Part shown: piece by piece, positions 57,301 through 64,000 of the stretch
Layout of the letters: each line of letters starts with the position of its first letter
Position numbering within the stretch: position 1 is the first letter of the stretch
NCBI RefSeq assembly: GCF_001704415.2
Contig: NC_030819.1
Location: 35,768,575-35,832,574 of the forward strand
Reading direction: 5' to 3'
DNA from: Capra hircus
Taxonomy: Eukaryota; Chordata; Mammalia; Artiodactyla; Bovidae
DNA length: 64,000 nt
The notes under the pieces: generated by a model
What the model saw: only the letters and a program-made list of their open reading frames with translations
Told to the model about the DNA's origin: nothing
Database searches by the model: none
Program-made: the position numbers and the translations under genes

Positions 57301-57492
57301 ACACCTTTTGCTTCTTATCGTAAGCTTCGAATAATAATAGTTGAGGATTTAACATTAAAATGCAGACTTAATAAGTTATAGACCCTCCGCTGGACAGATA
57401 TAATTAAAAGAACTAAATATTGTTTCCCCCTTTCTCCTCAGAATTTCTACAGACAATTCAAGGAAATTGCTGCAATTATTGAAACTGTGTGA
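39284..57492 (+). CDS. COMMD6: COMMD6, COMM domain-containing protein 6 (complete)
   Basis: Small COMM-domain protein that joins other COMMD proteins in the Commander/CCC endosomal recycling complex and is reported to restrain NF-kappaB signalling. Coding exons 39284-39325, 39414-39425, 50714-50866 and 57442-57492 join in frame to 85 residues, the length of human COMMD6. Residues 1-14 are MEESSEPQLDAKSK and 15-18 VTNQ. The COMM domain follows (LIDFQWKLGMAVSS, YPYVAVMLKVADHSGQ, SFEMTIPQFQNFYRQFKEIA) and the end is IIETV. It lacks the N-terminal HN domain found in other COMMD proteins. Introns are 88, 11288 and 6575 bp. Divergent neighbour: UCHL3, about 6 kb upstream on the other strand, with which exons 1-2 are evidently shared. 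Recognition rests on memory of the human protein. Confidence 0.97.
39414..39425 (+). CDS. COMMD6: COMMD6 microexon 2 (VTNQ)
   Basis: 12-nt microexon GTCACCAACCAG, acceptor TTCCATTTCAG, donor GTGAGTGAG. Phase 0 on both sides; residues 15-18. Identical in sequence, length and phase to UCHL3 exon 2. Confidence 0.95.
39426..41470. other. COMMD6 intron 2, first part
   Basis: 39426-39560 is still CpG-rich (promoter island). About 40498-40560 resembles an L1 3' end (CAGAAACCAACACAGCATTG, TAAAGCAATTTTC). No exon recognised in the remainder. Confidence 0.45.
41471..42427 (-). mobile_element. BovB LINE 3' part with 10-bp target duplication
   Basis: Antisense 5'-truncated BovB (body 41481-42417) flanked by a perfect GTGTAGACAG at 41471-41480 and 42418-42427. 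3' terminus TCAGTTCAGTCGC at the left. RT remnants on the minus strand include MSPCLFNLYAEYIMRNAGLE and a mutated catalytic box (YTDD for YADD, about 42200). Confidence 0.93.
42813..43012 (-). mobile_element. Bov-tA SINE
   Basis: Antisense: CTCAGTCGCTTCAGTCATGT, AGAATACCGGAGTGGGTTAC, CCCAACCCAGGGATCGAACC, then the tRNA-like head around GGCAAGTGGGTTCTTTACCA. Confidence 0.88.
43013..43635. other. COMMD6 intron 2 stretch, ancient repeat-like
   Basis: 43120-43560 has phrases typical of an old mammalian repeat (GGGATTTTACAGTCTAGTAG, CTAGAGGAATGAGCAGCATG) of uncertain family. No exon. Confidence 0.35.
43640..43972 (-). mobile_element. CHR-2 type SINE
   Basis: Antisense: GTCTTCATTGCTGTATGCAG, CTTCTCATTGCAGTGGCCAC, CGGGCTCGGTTGCCCCATGG, CCCTGCCTTGGCAGGTGGTT, CCACCGGACTGCCAGCAAAG, with a T-rich left end (poly(A) tail in antisense). 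Confidence 0.85.
44290..44790 (+). repeat. ancient interspersed repeat, family uncertain
   Basis: Begins with the widespread phrase CAAACCACCCCAAACTTAGT then GACTTAAAACA and continues with CATGTGGCTGCTCACGTCAT. Known repeat type by memory, but the exact class (DNA transposon or LTR) cannot be named. Confidence 0.45.
45013..45213 (+). mobile_element. Bov-tA SINE
   Basis: GCTTCCCTGGTGCTCAGCAG, GGAAATGGCAACCCACTCCA, CAGTCCATGGGGTCACAAAG, ending GACACAATTTAGCAAC. Confidence 0.9.
45909..46595 (-). mobile_element. BovB LINE 3' part, older copy
   Basis: Antisense: ATTGTTCAGTTGCTAAGTTG, GTTGGTGATGGCATCCAACC, CAGCATCAGGGTCTTTTCCA, GTTTTTTGAATGTTGAGATA. More diverged than the other BovB copies. Confidence 0.88.
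46596..47374. other. T-rich low-complexity and unassigned intron
   Basis: 46628-46672 repeats the unit TTTTTATCTTTTAATC; long T runs lie at 46721-46738 and 46839-46850. 46863-47374 shows nothing recognisable. Confidence 0.5.
47375..47470 (-). mobile_element. L1 3' end fragment
   Basis: Antisense artiodactyl L1 3' end: ATTTACAATATTGTGCTTTA, GATGTACAGCAAAGTGATTA. Confidence 0.7.
47868..48040 (+). repeat. DNA transposon-like remnant (Tigger-like?)
   Basis: CAGTTGACCCTTGAACAGTA and GGATTCAACCAACTGCAGAC are phrases from mammalian DNA-transposon MITEs. Class assignment tentative. Confidence 0.4.
48480..49680 (-). mobile_element. old L1 3' UTR, split by Bov-tA
   Basis: Antisense L1M-type 3' region: TTGTATTGAGATATAATTGA at the left end and AGTTTAGACTGCCATCAGTG, GTGCTATTTTGGTGGGTGTG, TGATATCTCTTTGTGGTTTA at the right. 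A Bov-tA interrupts it at 48664-48872. Confidence 0.65.
48664..48872 (+). mobile_element. Bov-tA SINE
   Basis: CTTTCCCCGGTGGCTCAGAG, TGGCAGTCCACTCCGGGATT, CATGGACAGAGGAGCCTGGC, tail CATAACTTAGTGACTAAACC. Confidence 0.9.
49681..50713. other. COMMD6 intron 2, end, with MIR remnant
   Basis: About 49990-50165 resembles an antisense-read MIR (GTGACCTTGTGCATATTATG, ACCTGCAAAATGGAAATAAT). The rest up to the exon 3 acceptor shows nothing recognisable. Confidence 0.5.
50714..50866 (+). CDS. COMMD6: COMMD6 coding exon 3 (most of the COMM domain)
   Basis: 153 nt, 51 codons from LIDFQWKLGM to EMTIPQFQ. Acceptor TTTTATTACAG; donor CAG|GTTTGT, a weak donor with T at +3. It encodes the beta-rich core of the COMM domain used for COMMD-COMMD pairing. 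Confidence 0.97.
51361..51634 (-). mobile_element. Bov-tA SINE with long A/T-rich target duplication
   Basis: Element 51402-51616: CACTCAGTTGCTCGGATATG, GAATACTGGAGTGGATTGCC, CTGCACCACCTGGGAGGCCC. TTATATATATTATTATT flanks both sides (from about 51360 and from 51617). A short GTGTGTGTGCACACGCACAC stretch lies at its left end. Confidence 0.88.
51930..52140 (-). mobile_element. L1 3' end fragment
   Basis: Antisense: T run, ATTGAAGTATGGTTGACTTA, GGTACACAGCAGGGTGATTC, TATTGACTATTGTTCCCTGT, GCTATACAATACACC. Artiodactyl L1 3' end. Confidence 0.8.
52259..52516 (+). mobile_element. BOV-A2 SINE
   Basis: Dimeric BovA: first unit GGCACCCCACTCCAGCACCC to GAGTCGGACACGACTGAGCA, linker TTTCACTTTTCACTTTCATG, second unit GGAGAAGGAAATGGCAACTC, and AGC-repeat tail TTAGCAGCAGCAGC. 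Preceded by a TA run at 52243-52258. Confidence 0.93.
52700..52842 (+). repeat. MER5A-like hAT MITE remnant
   Basis: ACATGGCTGCTCATTAGAAA, ATAGTAATACCTGGGCATTT and AGATAATTCTCATATGCATC follow the order of MER5A-type hAT MITEs. Diverged. Confidence 0.6.
52880..54977 (-). mobile_element. L1 carrying 5' UTR and ORF1 but almost no ORF2 (HAL1-like)
   Basis: Minus-strand L1-type element (52889-54968) between a 9-bp direct repeat TTCTATTTT (52880-52888 and 54969-54977). The 5' end at the right starts TTCAAGATGGTGGAGTAGAA. A long 5' UTR runs to about 54100. ORF1 remnants follow at 54060-53210 (MEAEARMNDLKDRMAEI, DSLRDLWDNIKAP, IRLSADFSTETLQ). Then comes only the start of ORF2 (TLNVNGL-, APTKRQRLA-like, about 53190-53120). 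After that it goes straight to a short 3' UTR and T run at 52887. ORF1 is broken by frameshifts. Confidence 0.7.
55018..55250 (-). mobile_element. CHR-2 type SINE
   Basis: Antisense: GGCATGCGGGCTTCAGTGGT, GGACCAGGGATTGAACCCAG, TTCTTTACCACTGAGCCACA. Internally diverged. Confidence 0.8.
55290..55960 (-). mobile_element. old L1 3' UTR
   Basis: Antisense L1MA/L1MB-type 3' region: AGCTTTATTGAGGTAAAATT, GACATTT-like block, CATGTAGTATTTGTCTTTCT, CACCACATTTTCTTTATCCA, ATACCTTGGCTACTGTGAGT. Confidence 0.75.
56390..56661 (+). mobile_element. BOV-A2 SINE
   Basis: GAGAAGGCAGTGGCAACCCA, linker CTTTCACTTTTCACCTTCAT, second unit AGAATCCTGGGGACGGGGGA, AGC-repeat tail at 56647-56661. The second such element in COMMD6 intron 3, same orientation. 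Confidence 0.93.
56814..57022 (+). mobile_element. Bov-tA-type SINE
   Basis: Head GGTGGTGCTAGTGGTATAGA, B-box-like GGTTTGATCCC, body CAATCCACTCCAGTATCCTT and GATTGCAAAGAGTCAGACAC. It lies about 420 bp before COMMD6 exon 4. Confidence 0.88.
57442..57492 (+). CDS. COMMD6: COMMD6 coding exon 4 and stop
   Basis: NFYRQFKEIAAIIETV then TGA at 57490-57492. Acceptor CTTTCTCCTCAG with a strong pyrimidine tract. Closes the COMM domain helix. Confidence 0.97.
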   Translation, partial: NFYRQFKEIAAIIETV

Positions 57493-57760
57493 AAACTGAT
57501 TCTAAACCAAAAATAATCTAAAATCACGGACTTCACTTTCTGCAACAAAGCTGCTTAAGGATCGAATGATATTTATTGAATGAAAATTATACTTTTGGTT
57601 TTCCACTTTTTTAAATAATAATAAAAAAAATCAGACAAACAGGAATTACAAAGTGGTGATTGATGCACAACTTGTGAATGTACCAAGAACCACTGATTTG
57701 GATAGTTTAAAGGGTAAATTCTGTGGTATATGAATTATATCTTAATAAAAAAATAAACAG
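57493..57760 (+). terminator. COMMD6: COMMD6 3' UTR with poly(A) signals
   Basis: After the stop, AATAAA occurs at 57620-57625, 57744-57749 and 57752-57757. The first is about 130 bp past the stop. Which is used cannot be told from sequence. Confidence 0.6.
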
Positions 57761-59936
57761 TTGAATAATAGTAAAAGCAACACAAGTTTATGTATTAAAC
57801 CAACAGTTTAAAAAATTACTGGTAGTGTTACCCATTTTATAAACAAGCTCTTACATAGATGCCTTTATATACAGTCTTATATATAAAGTATATATAAATG
57901 GCAAAAATAGTATTTGATTAGGATAATGTTACTTTACAAATTCAGTTTTATAACATTCATTTGCTATGAAAGCAGTTAGTGAGAAGAGTGAGGCTGCTGC
58001 TTCTCAAAAAAATTTGGAATCAGGTTAGGATTGGCCATTGCTCCCTTACATTAGCCAAGCATTCAGATATTTCTGTTATTAATATTGTAGAAAGTTCAAG
58101 TATATGCAGACATAGAAAGATAAGTTTTATTAAGAATTTATATACAACTGAGTTAACCTGGTAACACAGATTATTGTGTTAGGTGATCTCTTGAATTTAG
58201 ATTTGTAAACCAGTTAAAATATTTTATAAAACCACAACAGTTGACACTATATGGCATTTCTCAGTTAAACAGATCACTGGAATAGACTATGTGGCCTAGA
58301 AATAGATCAAGATATTTGAGACAAAGATGGTATTTCAGTTGGATGAGAAAACAGTTTAATAAATGATACTAGTAGTTACAGCACATACAAAAGTAAATTT
58401 CAGAAGAGTCAACGATTTAACTATAAAATATAAAAATTAGAAGTATTACAGAATATTTATGTTAATTAAGGCTTGGGAAGATAGCAGTTCCACAACTGTA
58501 ATATAAAACAAATATATCTGAAATATAAGAATTAAAAAAATCACATGTGAGAAAAAAATGGGTCCTAAACAAAAGACTGACTATGTTGATGTGTAAGTTA
58601 GCTCTTAGTCTACAAACAAATTTCTTTAAATATTTGAAATAAGAAGATATTTTTATATAAGAAATGAGATGTTCACTTAACTGTGAGAAAGACTGAGGGA
58701 ATGAGGAGAAATTATTGCTGGCTTTTAGAAAATCCAGTAGTGCAGGAATTTCAGGGAAAGCCCCTGCCAGTACTCTCTGCACAATGCAGGATGTCACCTG
58801 GAAGCCACTATACAGGCCATTTCTGCCATCTGTCAGGATGTTAGAATGAAATAAAGGCTGCCTGCTTTCTTCACTCTTCTAGTTTCAGTGAGAGTGCCTC
58901 TGATTGGTGGAAGTTAAACCAGGATCCTGTTGACACAGGAATCTGGTCAATTGAGTTTCTAGTCTTTCAGCACTAGAAAGGAAGGGAGATTTAGAAAAGT
59001 AAAAATGGTGCTGAGTATTCGTACTCTGCTGATAGGAGTTGTTATGGTCTTTTTTGCAAAGTGATGTAGACACACACATTATGTAGAAATTTCACAACTC
59101 CGAAATTGCAGTTGAGAAATACATCCTTTGGACTAAAGCCACTAATCTATATAAAAACATTTGCAAATTTGGCTAAATGTTCACCCAGTTCCAGTTTGGG
59201 CACACAAGAAGGCTGCATTTTCCAGCCTCCCTTGCAGTTAGTTTGGGGCCTCTGATTGGGTTGTAGCCAGTGGAATCTGGGGCAGACGTGTCCCAAACCA
59301 CATCCAGTCTTTGTCATAAACCTTTCTTTGGCCTCCAAGCTTTCTCTCATGTTGACTGCTGGAAATGAAAAAGTCTGAGATAGTAAACCCATAAGATGGA
59401 TCCCCTGAATCACGACTGGAGGCACACTCATGGTAACAGCCTGACTTGCACCAGGCAGTGATGTCAGCTAGAAACAAACTCTTGTTGTGTTAAGCTGGTG
59501 AGATTTTTAGAGTGTTCCTTACAACAGCAAGTAAGCATAAACTTGAATAACAAGATATTTGTATGAAGATTTTTATTGTAACATTTCCTCAAGCAGTACA
59601 AAGCAAAATGAAGCAGCGACTGTCTATAATAAAGAATAAATGGTTGAATAAATTCATTGTATCTCTGCTCTAGCATACCACTCACCTGCCATTATCAATA
59701 TGTATTGACAATACACCTGCTGTTAACACAGTTATTTCATAAAACTGTGTAAAATGTGCTCAATATATATTTGAATTCTTAATTGAAAATTAGGGAAATC
59801 AAGGAAAGATGTTTACCGGATTGTAAGCATTGATGGAGAGGGCATATGAAGAGGGAGAGAAAGAGCAATAAAAAACTTACTTTTAAGTTCATATTGCATT
59901 ATTTAAAAATACCATTTCATAAAAAAAATACTTGAG
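57761..59936. other. downstream intergenic stretch
   Basis: No gene recognised. About 59150-59500 has phrases of an old interspersed repeat (GCCTCCCTTGCAGTTAGTTT, GGTTGTAGCCAGTGGAATCT) of uncertain family. Confidence 0.4.
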
Positions 59937-60055
59937 GGACTTCTCTGGCAGTCCAGTGGTTAAGACTCCATGCTCCCAATGCATAGGGCATAAGTTCCAC
60001 CCCTGGTTGAGGACCTAAGATCCAGCATGCTACATGGTGTGGCCAAAAAATAAAG
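59937..60055 (+). mobile_element. CHR-1 type SINE
   Basis: GGACTTCTCTGGCAGTCCAG, TGGTTAAGACTCCATGCTCC, GACCTAAGATCCAGCATGCT, GTGGCCAAAAAATAAAG. Confidence 0.85.
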
Positions 60056-60640
60056 ATGAAATAAATTGTTAAAATACTTGATAAAAATGTTGGTTTTTAT
60101 GTATGCTTCTGAAAAGTCCTTAACAGTTCTTTTCATGGTATAATGTATCTTTAACAAATGTGTAGTGCATCCCCAAACCAGGAGACAAACCTGAAACACA
60201 TCAAACAGGCCTCGCTGTGCTATAGAAATGATGACCCCAGCTGGGGTGTGACATTTTGGCTGGCACCACTGCAGGAAACTTCATTTCTACCTCTTACCTT
60301 TGTTTCCTCTTCTGACCCTCCCTGCTGGGAATTTTCAGTCCACTTCACACCCTGTCAGCATACCCGCAGGTCTGTTACGTGAATGCACTTTCTTGGTCCT
60401 CTGCTTGGTAGCACACTAGTGTGAGGAGCCCAGGTCTACTGCCTGTGGCTGCCCATCCTTGTATTCTGACCCCACCAGCATGAAGGGTTAGCCGACTGGT
60501 CTTTCGTGGCTTACCAGCTGCCCGCAGATGTACTCCGTGACCCACCCTTTGCGAGGTAGCACACTAAAGATTGTAGGATTGCAAGACGGCAAAGCCCTTT
60601 TCTGTTCCTACTTCTGTCCTTTTGGGTACCAACTTCATTT
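60056..60640. other. unassigned intergenic stretch
   Basis: 60280-60600 is more GC-rich than its surroundings and contains no recognised gene or repeat; an LTR is possible but unsupported. Confidence 0.35.
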
Positions 60641-60908
60641 CGTTGTTCAGTTGCTCAATTGTGTCCAACCTTGTGACCCCTTGCAACTGCAGTGAACCAG
60701 GCTTCTCTGTCCTTTATTGGAGTTTGTTCAAACTCGTGTCTGTTGAGTCATGATGCCATCCAACCATCTCATCCTCTGTTACCCGCTTCTGCTGCCCTCT
60801 GTCTTTCTCAGCATCAGGGTCTTTTCCAATGAGTTGGCTCTTTGCAACAGGTGGCTAAAGGGTTGTAGCTTCAGCTTCAGCATCAGTCCTTCCAATGAAT
60901 ATTCAAGC
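60641..60908 (-). mobile_element. BovB 3' fragment
   Basis: Antisense: CGTTGTTCAGTTGCTCAATT, GATGCCATCCAACCATCTCA, CAGCATCAGGGTCTTTTCCA, ending at CCTTCCAATGAATATTC. Confidence 0.88.
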
Positions 60909-61703
60909 AACTTCACTGTACCCGCCCACCCCCGCTCCCCCCAAATCAGAGTAGAAACCTGCATGCCCAATCTGAGTTAAAACCATACACTTGACTTCCC
61001 AGACTGTGCTTAGAATCTTTCCATCGCCCACCCACTCGAGTTTAACACCTTCCACTCTTCTCTCCCACGCTCATTCTTGGTGTTTCAAGGTTATGTGCAA
61101 AGAGGCCCAGAGTAAGCCTCTAATCCAAACACTGGGTGATGAATTTAATGAGAATAAATTTAAATTGCATGTTTAAATTTATCTTTTGAATTTCAAAGGC
61201 AAGTTTTTTTTTCCCCCCCATAGTACAGTTTTTACACTTTTCATTGAAAACATCCATTTTGCTTATTATGAGTTTAAGGAGCTTCAGTGGTTAGCCTAGG
61301 AATTAACCACTGTTTGTAACAACATTTCTGTGGGAAAATGTGTTTCAGGTTTCAAACACTTGACTTAAATGTAAACTTTTGGAAAATCCCTCATCCTCCA
61401 GTTAGAAAATGTATAAATCATTTAATTTCCAAAGAGAAACAGATTATCCCCAAGCTCATTAAGTAAAACCCAAATATTTTCTTTTTGTCTTTCATTTCTA
61501 CTGAGACAGGTTAACATACACACCAGATTTATGTGAGCAGAAGACAAGACAGTTGAAACTTCCATCATGCTTGTGCTTTGTCTTTAAAAGTACTTAAGTA
61601 GAATTATCTTTTCAAATAATTTTTAAAATTTATTTTTTATTAAATTTTAGAAAAATTGCAAAGACAGTACAGAGAGTTCCCGTATACTCCACACCATTTC
61701 CCT
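60909..61703. other. intergenic stretch
   Basis: Nothing recognised. A T run joined to a C run (about 61204-61219) is simple sequence. Confidence 0.4.
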
Positions 61704-62047
61704 TAATATCTTACATTCAGTTCAGTTCAGTAGCTCATTAGACTCTGCGACCCCATGAACTGCAGCACTCCAGGCTTTCCTGTCCTTCATCAACTCCTGG
61801 AGCTTGGCCAAACTCATGTTCATCAAGTCAGTGATGCCATCCAACTGTATCATCCTCTGTCATCCCCTTCTGCCTTCAGTCTTTCCCTGCATCGGATATT
61901 TTCCAATGAATTAGTACTTCGCACCAGGTGGCCAAAGTATTGGAGCTTCAGCTTCAGCATCAGTCCTTCCAATGAATATTCAGGACTGATTTCCTTTAGG
62001 ATTGACTAGTTTGATCTTGCAGTCCAAAGGAAGCCCTAATATCTTAC
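61704..62047 (-). mobile_element. BovB 3' fragment with 11-bp target duplication
   Basis: Body 61715-62036, antisense, with TAATATCTTAC at 61704-61714 and 62037-62047. 3' terminus TTCAGTTCAGTTCAG at the left; GACTGATTTCCTTTAGGATT near the truncated 5' end. Confidence 0.92.
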
Positions 62048-62264
62048 CTTAGTGTGGTACATTTGTTACAATTGATGAACCAGTGTTGATACATTAGGTT
62101 TCCTTGGTTTATACCTAATATATTTTTCTACTCCAGGATCCTGTATAGGACAGGATATTATATTTAGTCATCACTTCTTAAGCTTCTCTTGTCTGTAACA
62201 GTGTTTCAGATTTCCCTTGTTTTTGTTGACCTTGGCAGTTTTGAGGAGTACTCAAACTGGTCAT

Positions 62265-62470
62265 GGCTTCCCTGGTGGATCAGTGGTAATGAACCTGCCT
62301 TCCAGTGCAGGAGACATGAATTCGATCCCCTGGGTCGGGAAGATCCCCTGGAGAAGGAAATGGCAACCTACGCTAGTATTCTTGCCTGGGGAAACCAATA
62401 GACAGAGGAGCCTGGCAGGCTACAGTCCATAGGGTCACAAACAGTTGGACACGACCTAGTGACTAAACAA
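62265..62470 (+). mobile_element. Bov-tA SINE
   Basis: GCTTCCCTGGTGGATCAGTG, GGAAATGGCAACCTACGCTA, CAGGCTACAGTCCATAGGGT, tail GACTAAACAACAACA. A poly(A) run at about 62679-62693 marks another, unidentified, insertion. Confidence 0.9.
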
Positions 62471-63019
62471 CAACATATGCATATAAAAACATAAAAATAA
62501 AGGGAATGAAAACCAAAAGCAGGGTCAGTGTTTCCCTCTAGTTTTCAAGCTAGAAGATAGAGGCAGGGGAGAAGAGGAACCAAAGTAGATGTAAACTGGT
62601 CATGCCTAGTTGTTCAGGTTGGGAAGTAAGTTCGTGGTCTTCATTATGTCGTTAAGTCAATACATAAATTAAAATTTGTAAAAAAAAAAAAAAAAGCTAG
62701 ATTTAGAACAATGATGAAAGTGTGCCACAAACCAAGGACTGCAATTAAATGATTAATCCAGTATTCAAGTCTGCTTCTGAAGTAATAGCAAGCAAACAAG
62801 AAGTAAACATATGATACACAGCATTTTCTAGATAATGTAGGTGGGTCTATTAGGCCAACATCTCAAGAAACTCCATCAGTTCAATGATCTTGCCTTAGGA
62901 GGAATGATTCATGCTAACCAAATTCAGTGAAGATGAATATATTCAGTGAAGATGAGTGTATAACTCAAAATATTTATTAATTGACACTGAAAATATAATG
63001 GCTAAGTAGTCTCTAGTAT

Positions 63020-63325
63020 TCATTCACCAAATTTTTTTTTATTGTTTATTTCTCTTTGGTTGTACTGGGTCTTCACTGCTGCCTGCAAGCTTCTTTAGCG
63101 GAGAGCAGGGAGTCCTCTTGCGCTATGGTGCACAGGCTTCTCATCGCGGTGCCTTTTTGTGGACCATGGGCTGTAAGTGTGCAGGTTTAGTAGTGGTGGC
63201 ACACGGGCTTAGTTGCTCTTCTAAGCACATGGAATCATCCAGGGCCAGGGATTGAACTCGTGTCCCCTGCATTGGCAGGTGGATTCCTTTCCACTTTACC
63301 ACCAGGGAAGTCCTCATTCAACAAA
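63020..63325 (-). mobile_element. CHR-2 type SINE with target duplication
   Basis: Antisense: T run 63031-63040, GGTCTTCACTGCTGCCTGCA, GCACAGGCTTCTCATCGCGG, GCATTGGCAGGTGGATTCCT, CCACCAGGGAAGTCCT. CATTCA(C/A)CAAA flanks both ends (from 63020 and from about 63315). Confidence 0.87.
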
Positions 63326-64000
63326 CGTTTCTTGAATATTAGCAAACTCACACTTTGCTAATCACTTGACATATAGTGGTGAACAATTTTCACAAAGTTT
63401 ATAATCTATTGGGGGAAGTCAGATAGTTAATAATTAATAACAAGCATTACTGGATCAGCCTCTTCCACAGTATAGTAGAGTGGAGAATTTATTATCTGTT
63501 CTTCAAAACTGAAGAAATTGAGTTAGTTACGTGACCTTGGGCAGGAGATCTTCATAATTCCTTCCTGGTAGGATTTCATCACTGCTGTGGATCAGGGGAG
63601 CTGTGTCTCCCATTCATCTTTCAAATAAGTAAGTAGGCAAGCAAGTAAGACAGAGTTTGTTCCTTATGTTTTCCTGTCTCTGTTCCACCAGTGTGTGTTG
63701 GGTGTGGATGGGGGCTGGGCAGATATATTGGCTTTTGGTTCCTACATGGGTCTGTATTTGGATATGATGGAGACAACTTTGCTCCTTTAGCGAATCTGCT
63801 CTTGGATAAAGATTTTTTTGTGTGTGTGTCAATTTTCTGCTTTATTTGTCCTTACATGGGCAGTAAGTGGCAGGATTTATATTTCACACCAAAAATTGCT
63901 GGCTTTCAGCTGGCTGCTGCTATTGGGATTGTAATGGCTGCAGTGAGCATGTGTGTTCCTGAAAGGGAGATGGGAAAATAGACTATTGGTCTTATAGAAA
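63326..64000. other. intergenic stretch to the window end
   Basis: No gene or clear repeat seen. The 96-codon open frame at 63691-63981 has hydrophobic runs but no family resemblance and no splice or promoter context. Confidence 0.4.

Noticed and set aside
63691..63981. 96-codon open frame with hydrophobic runs
   Set aside because: No recognisable domain, promoter or splice signals; partly built on a GTGTGTGTG simple repeat.

Overview
This is a 64 kb piece of a mammalian nuclear genome, almost certainly from a bovid ruminant (cattle, buffalo, goat or sheep type). The evidence is the repeat content: many BovB (RTE-type) LINE copies, Bov-tA and BOV-A2 SINEs, CHR-type SINEs of cetartiodactyls, ruminant-type L1 3' ends and a mariner-like MITE, all in AT-rich, intron-dominated DNA. 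The species cannot be fixed from sequence alone. The gene pair found here lies on human 13q22, so the window should be the syntenic block.

Two protein-coding genes are present, transcribed away from each other. UCHL3 (ubiquitin C-terminal hydrolase L3) is on the minus strand. Its exons 1-6 were located at 33222-33263, 33095-33106, 19002-19130, 16395-16551, 15961-16046 and 14098-14145, giving residues 1-158 of about 230; the last exons lie beyond the left edge. COMMD6 (a short COMM-domain protein) is on the plus strand and complete, with coding exons at 39284-39325, 39414-39425, 50714-50866 and 57442-57492 that make an 85-residue protein. Each gene starts in its own CpG-rich, TATA-less promoter, and about 6 kb of repeat-laden intergenic DNA separates them.

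The main discovery is that the two genes share their 5' module. Both have a first exon with exactly 14 codons, a very short intron 1 (115 and 88 bp), and then an identical 12-nt microexon encoding Val-Thr-Asn-Gln in identical phase. The intronic bases flanking the microexon are also alike (44 of 50 positions identical across the block). The copies face away from each other. The simplest reading is an old inverted duplication of the UCHL3 promoter, exon 1 and exon 2 that gave COMMD6 its present promoter and N terminus, in a gene that lacks the N-terminal HN domain of other COMMD proteins.

Everything else is repeats and apparently unique non-coding DNA. 1-14097 is UCHL3 intron 6 or later, with BovB copies in antisense, a mariner-like hairpin MITE and CHR SINEs. 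14146-33094 holds UCHL3 introns, with a nearly complete but broken BovB at 21355-24431, a fresh L1 3' end with target-site duplications, an inverted 70-bp repeat pair and a 5'-inverted L1. 33264-39283 is intergenic. 39426-57441 is COMMD6 introns 2 and 3, with many SINEs, old L1 tails and an ORF1-only (HAL1-like) L1. 57760-64000 is downstream intergenic DNA. Nearly all long open frames in the window are remnants of BovB or L1, not genes.
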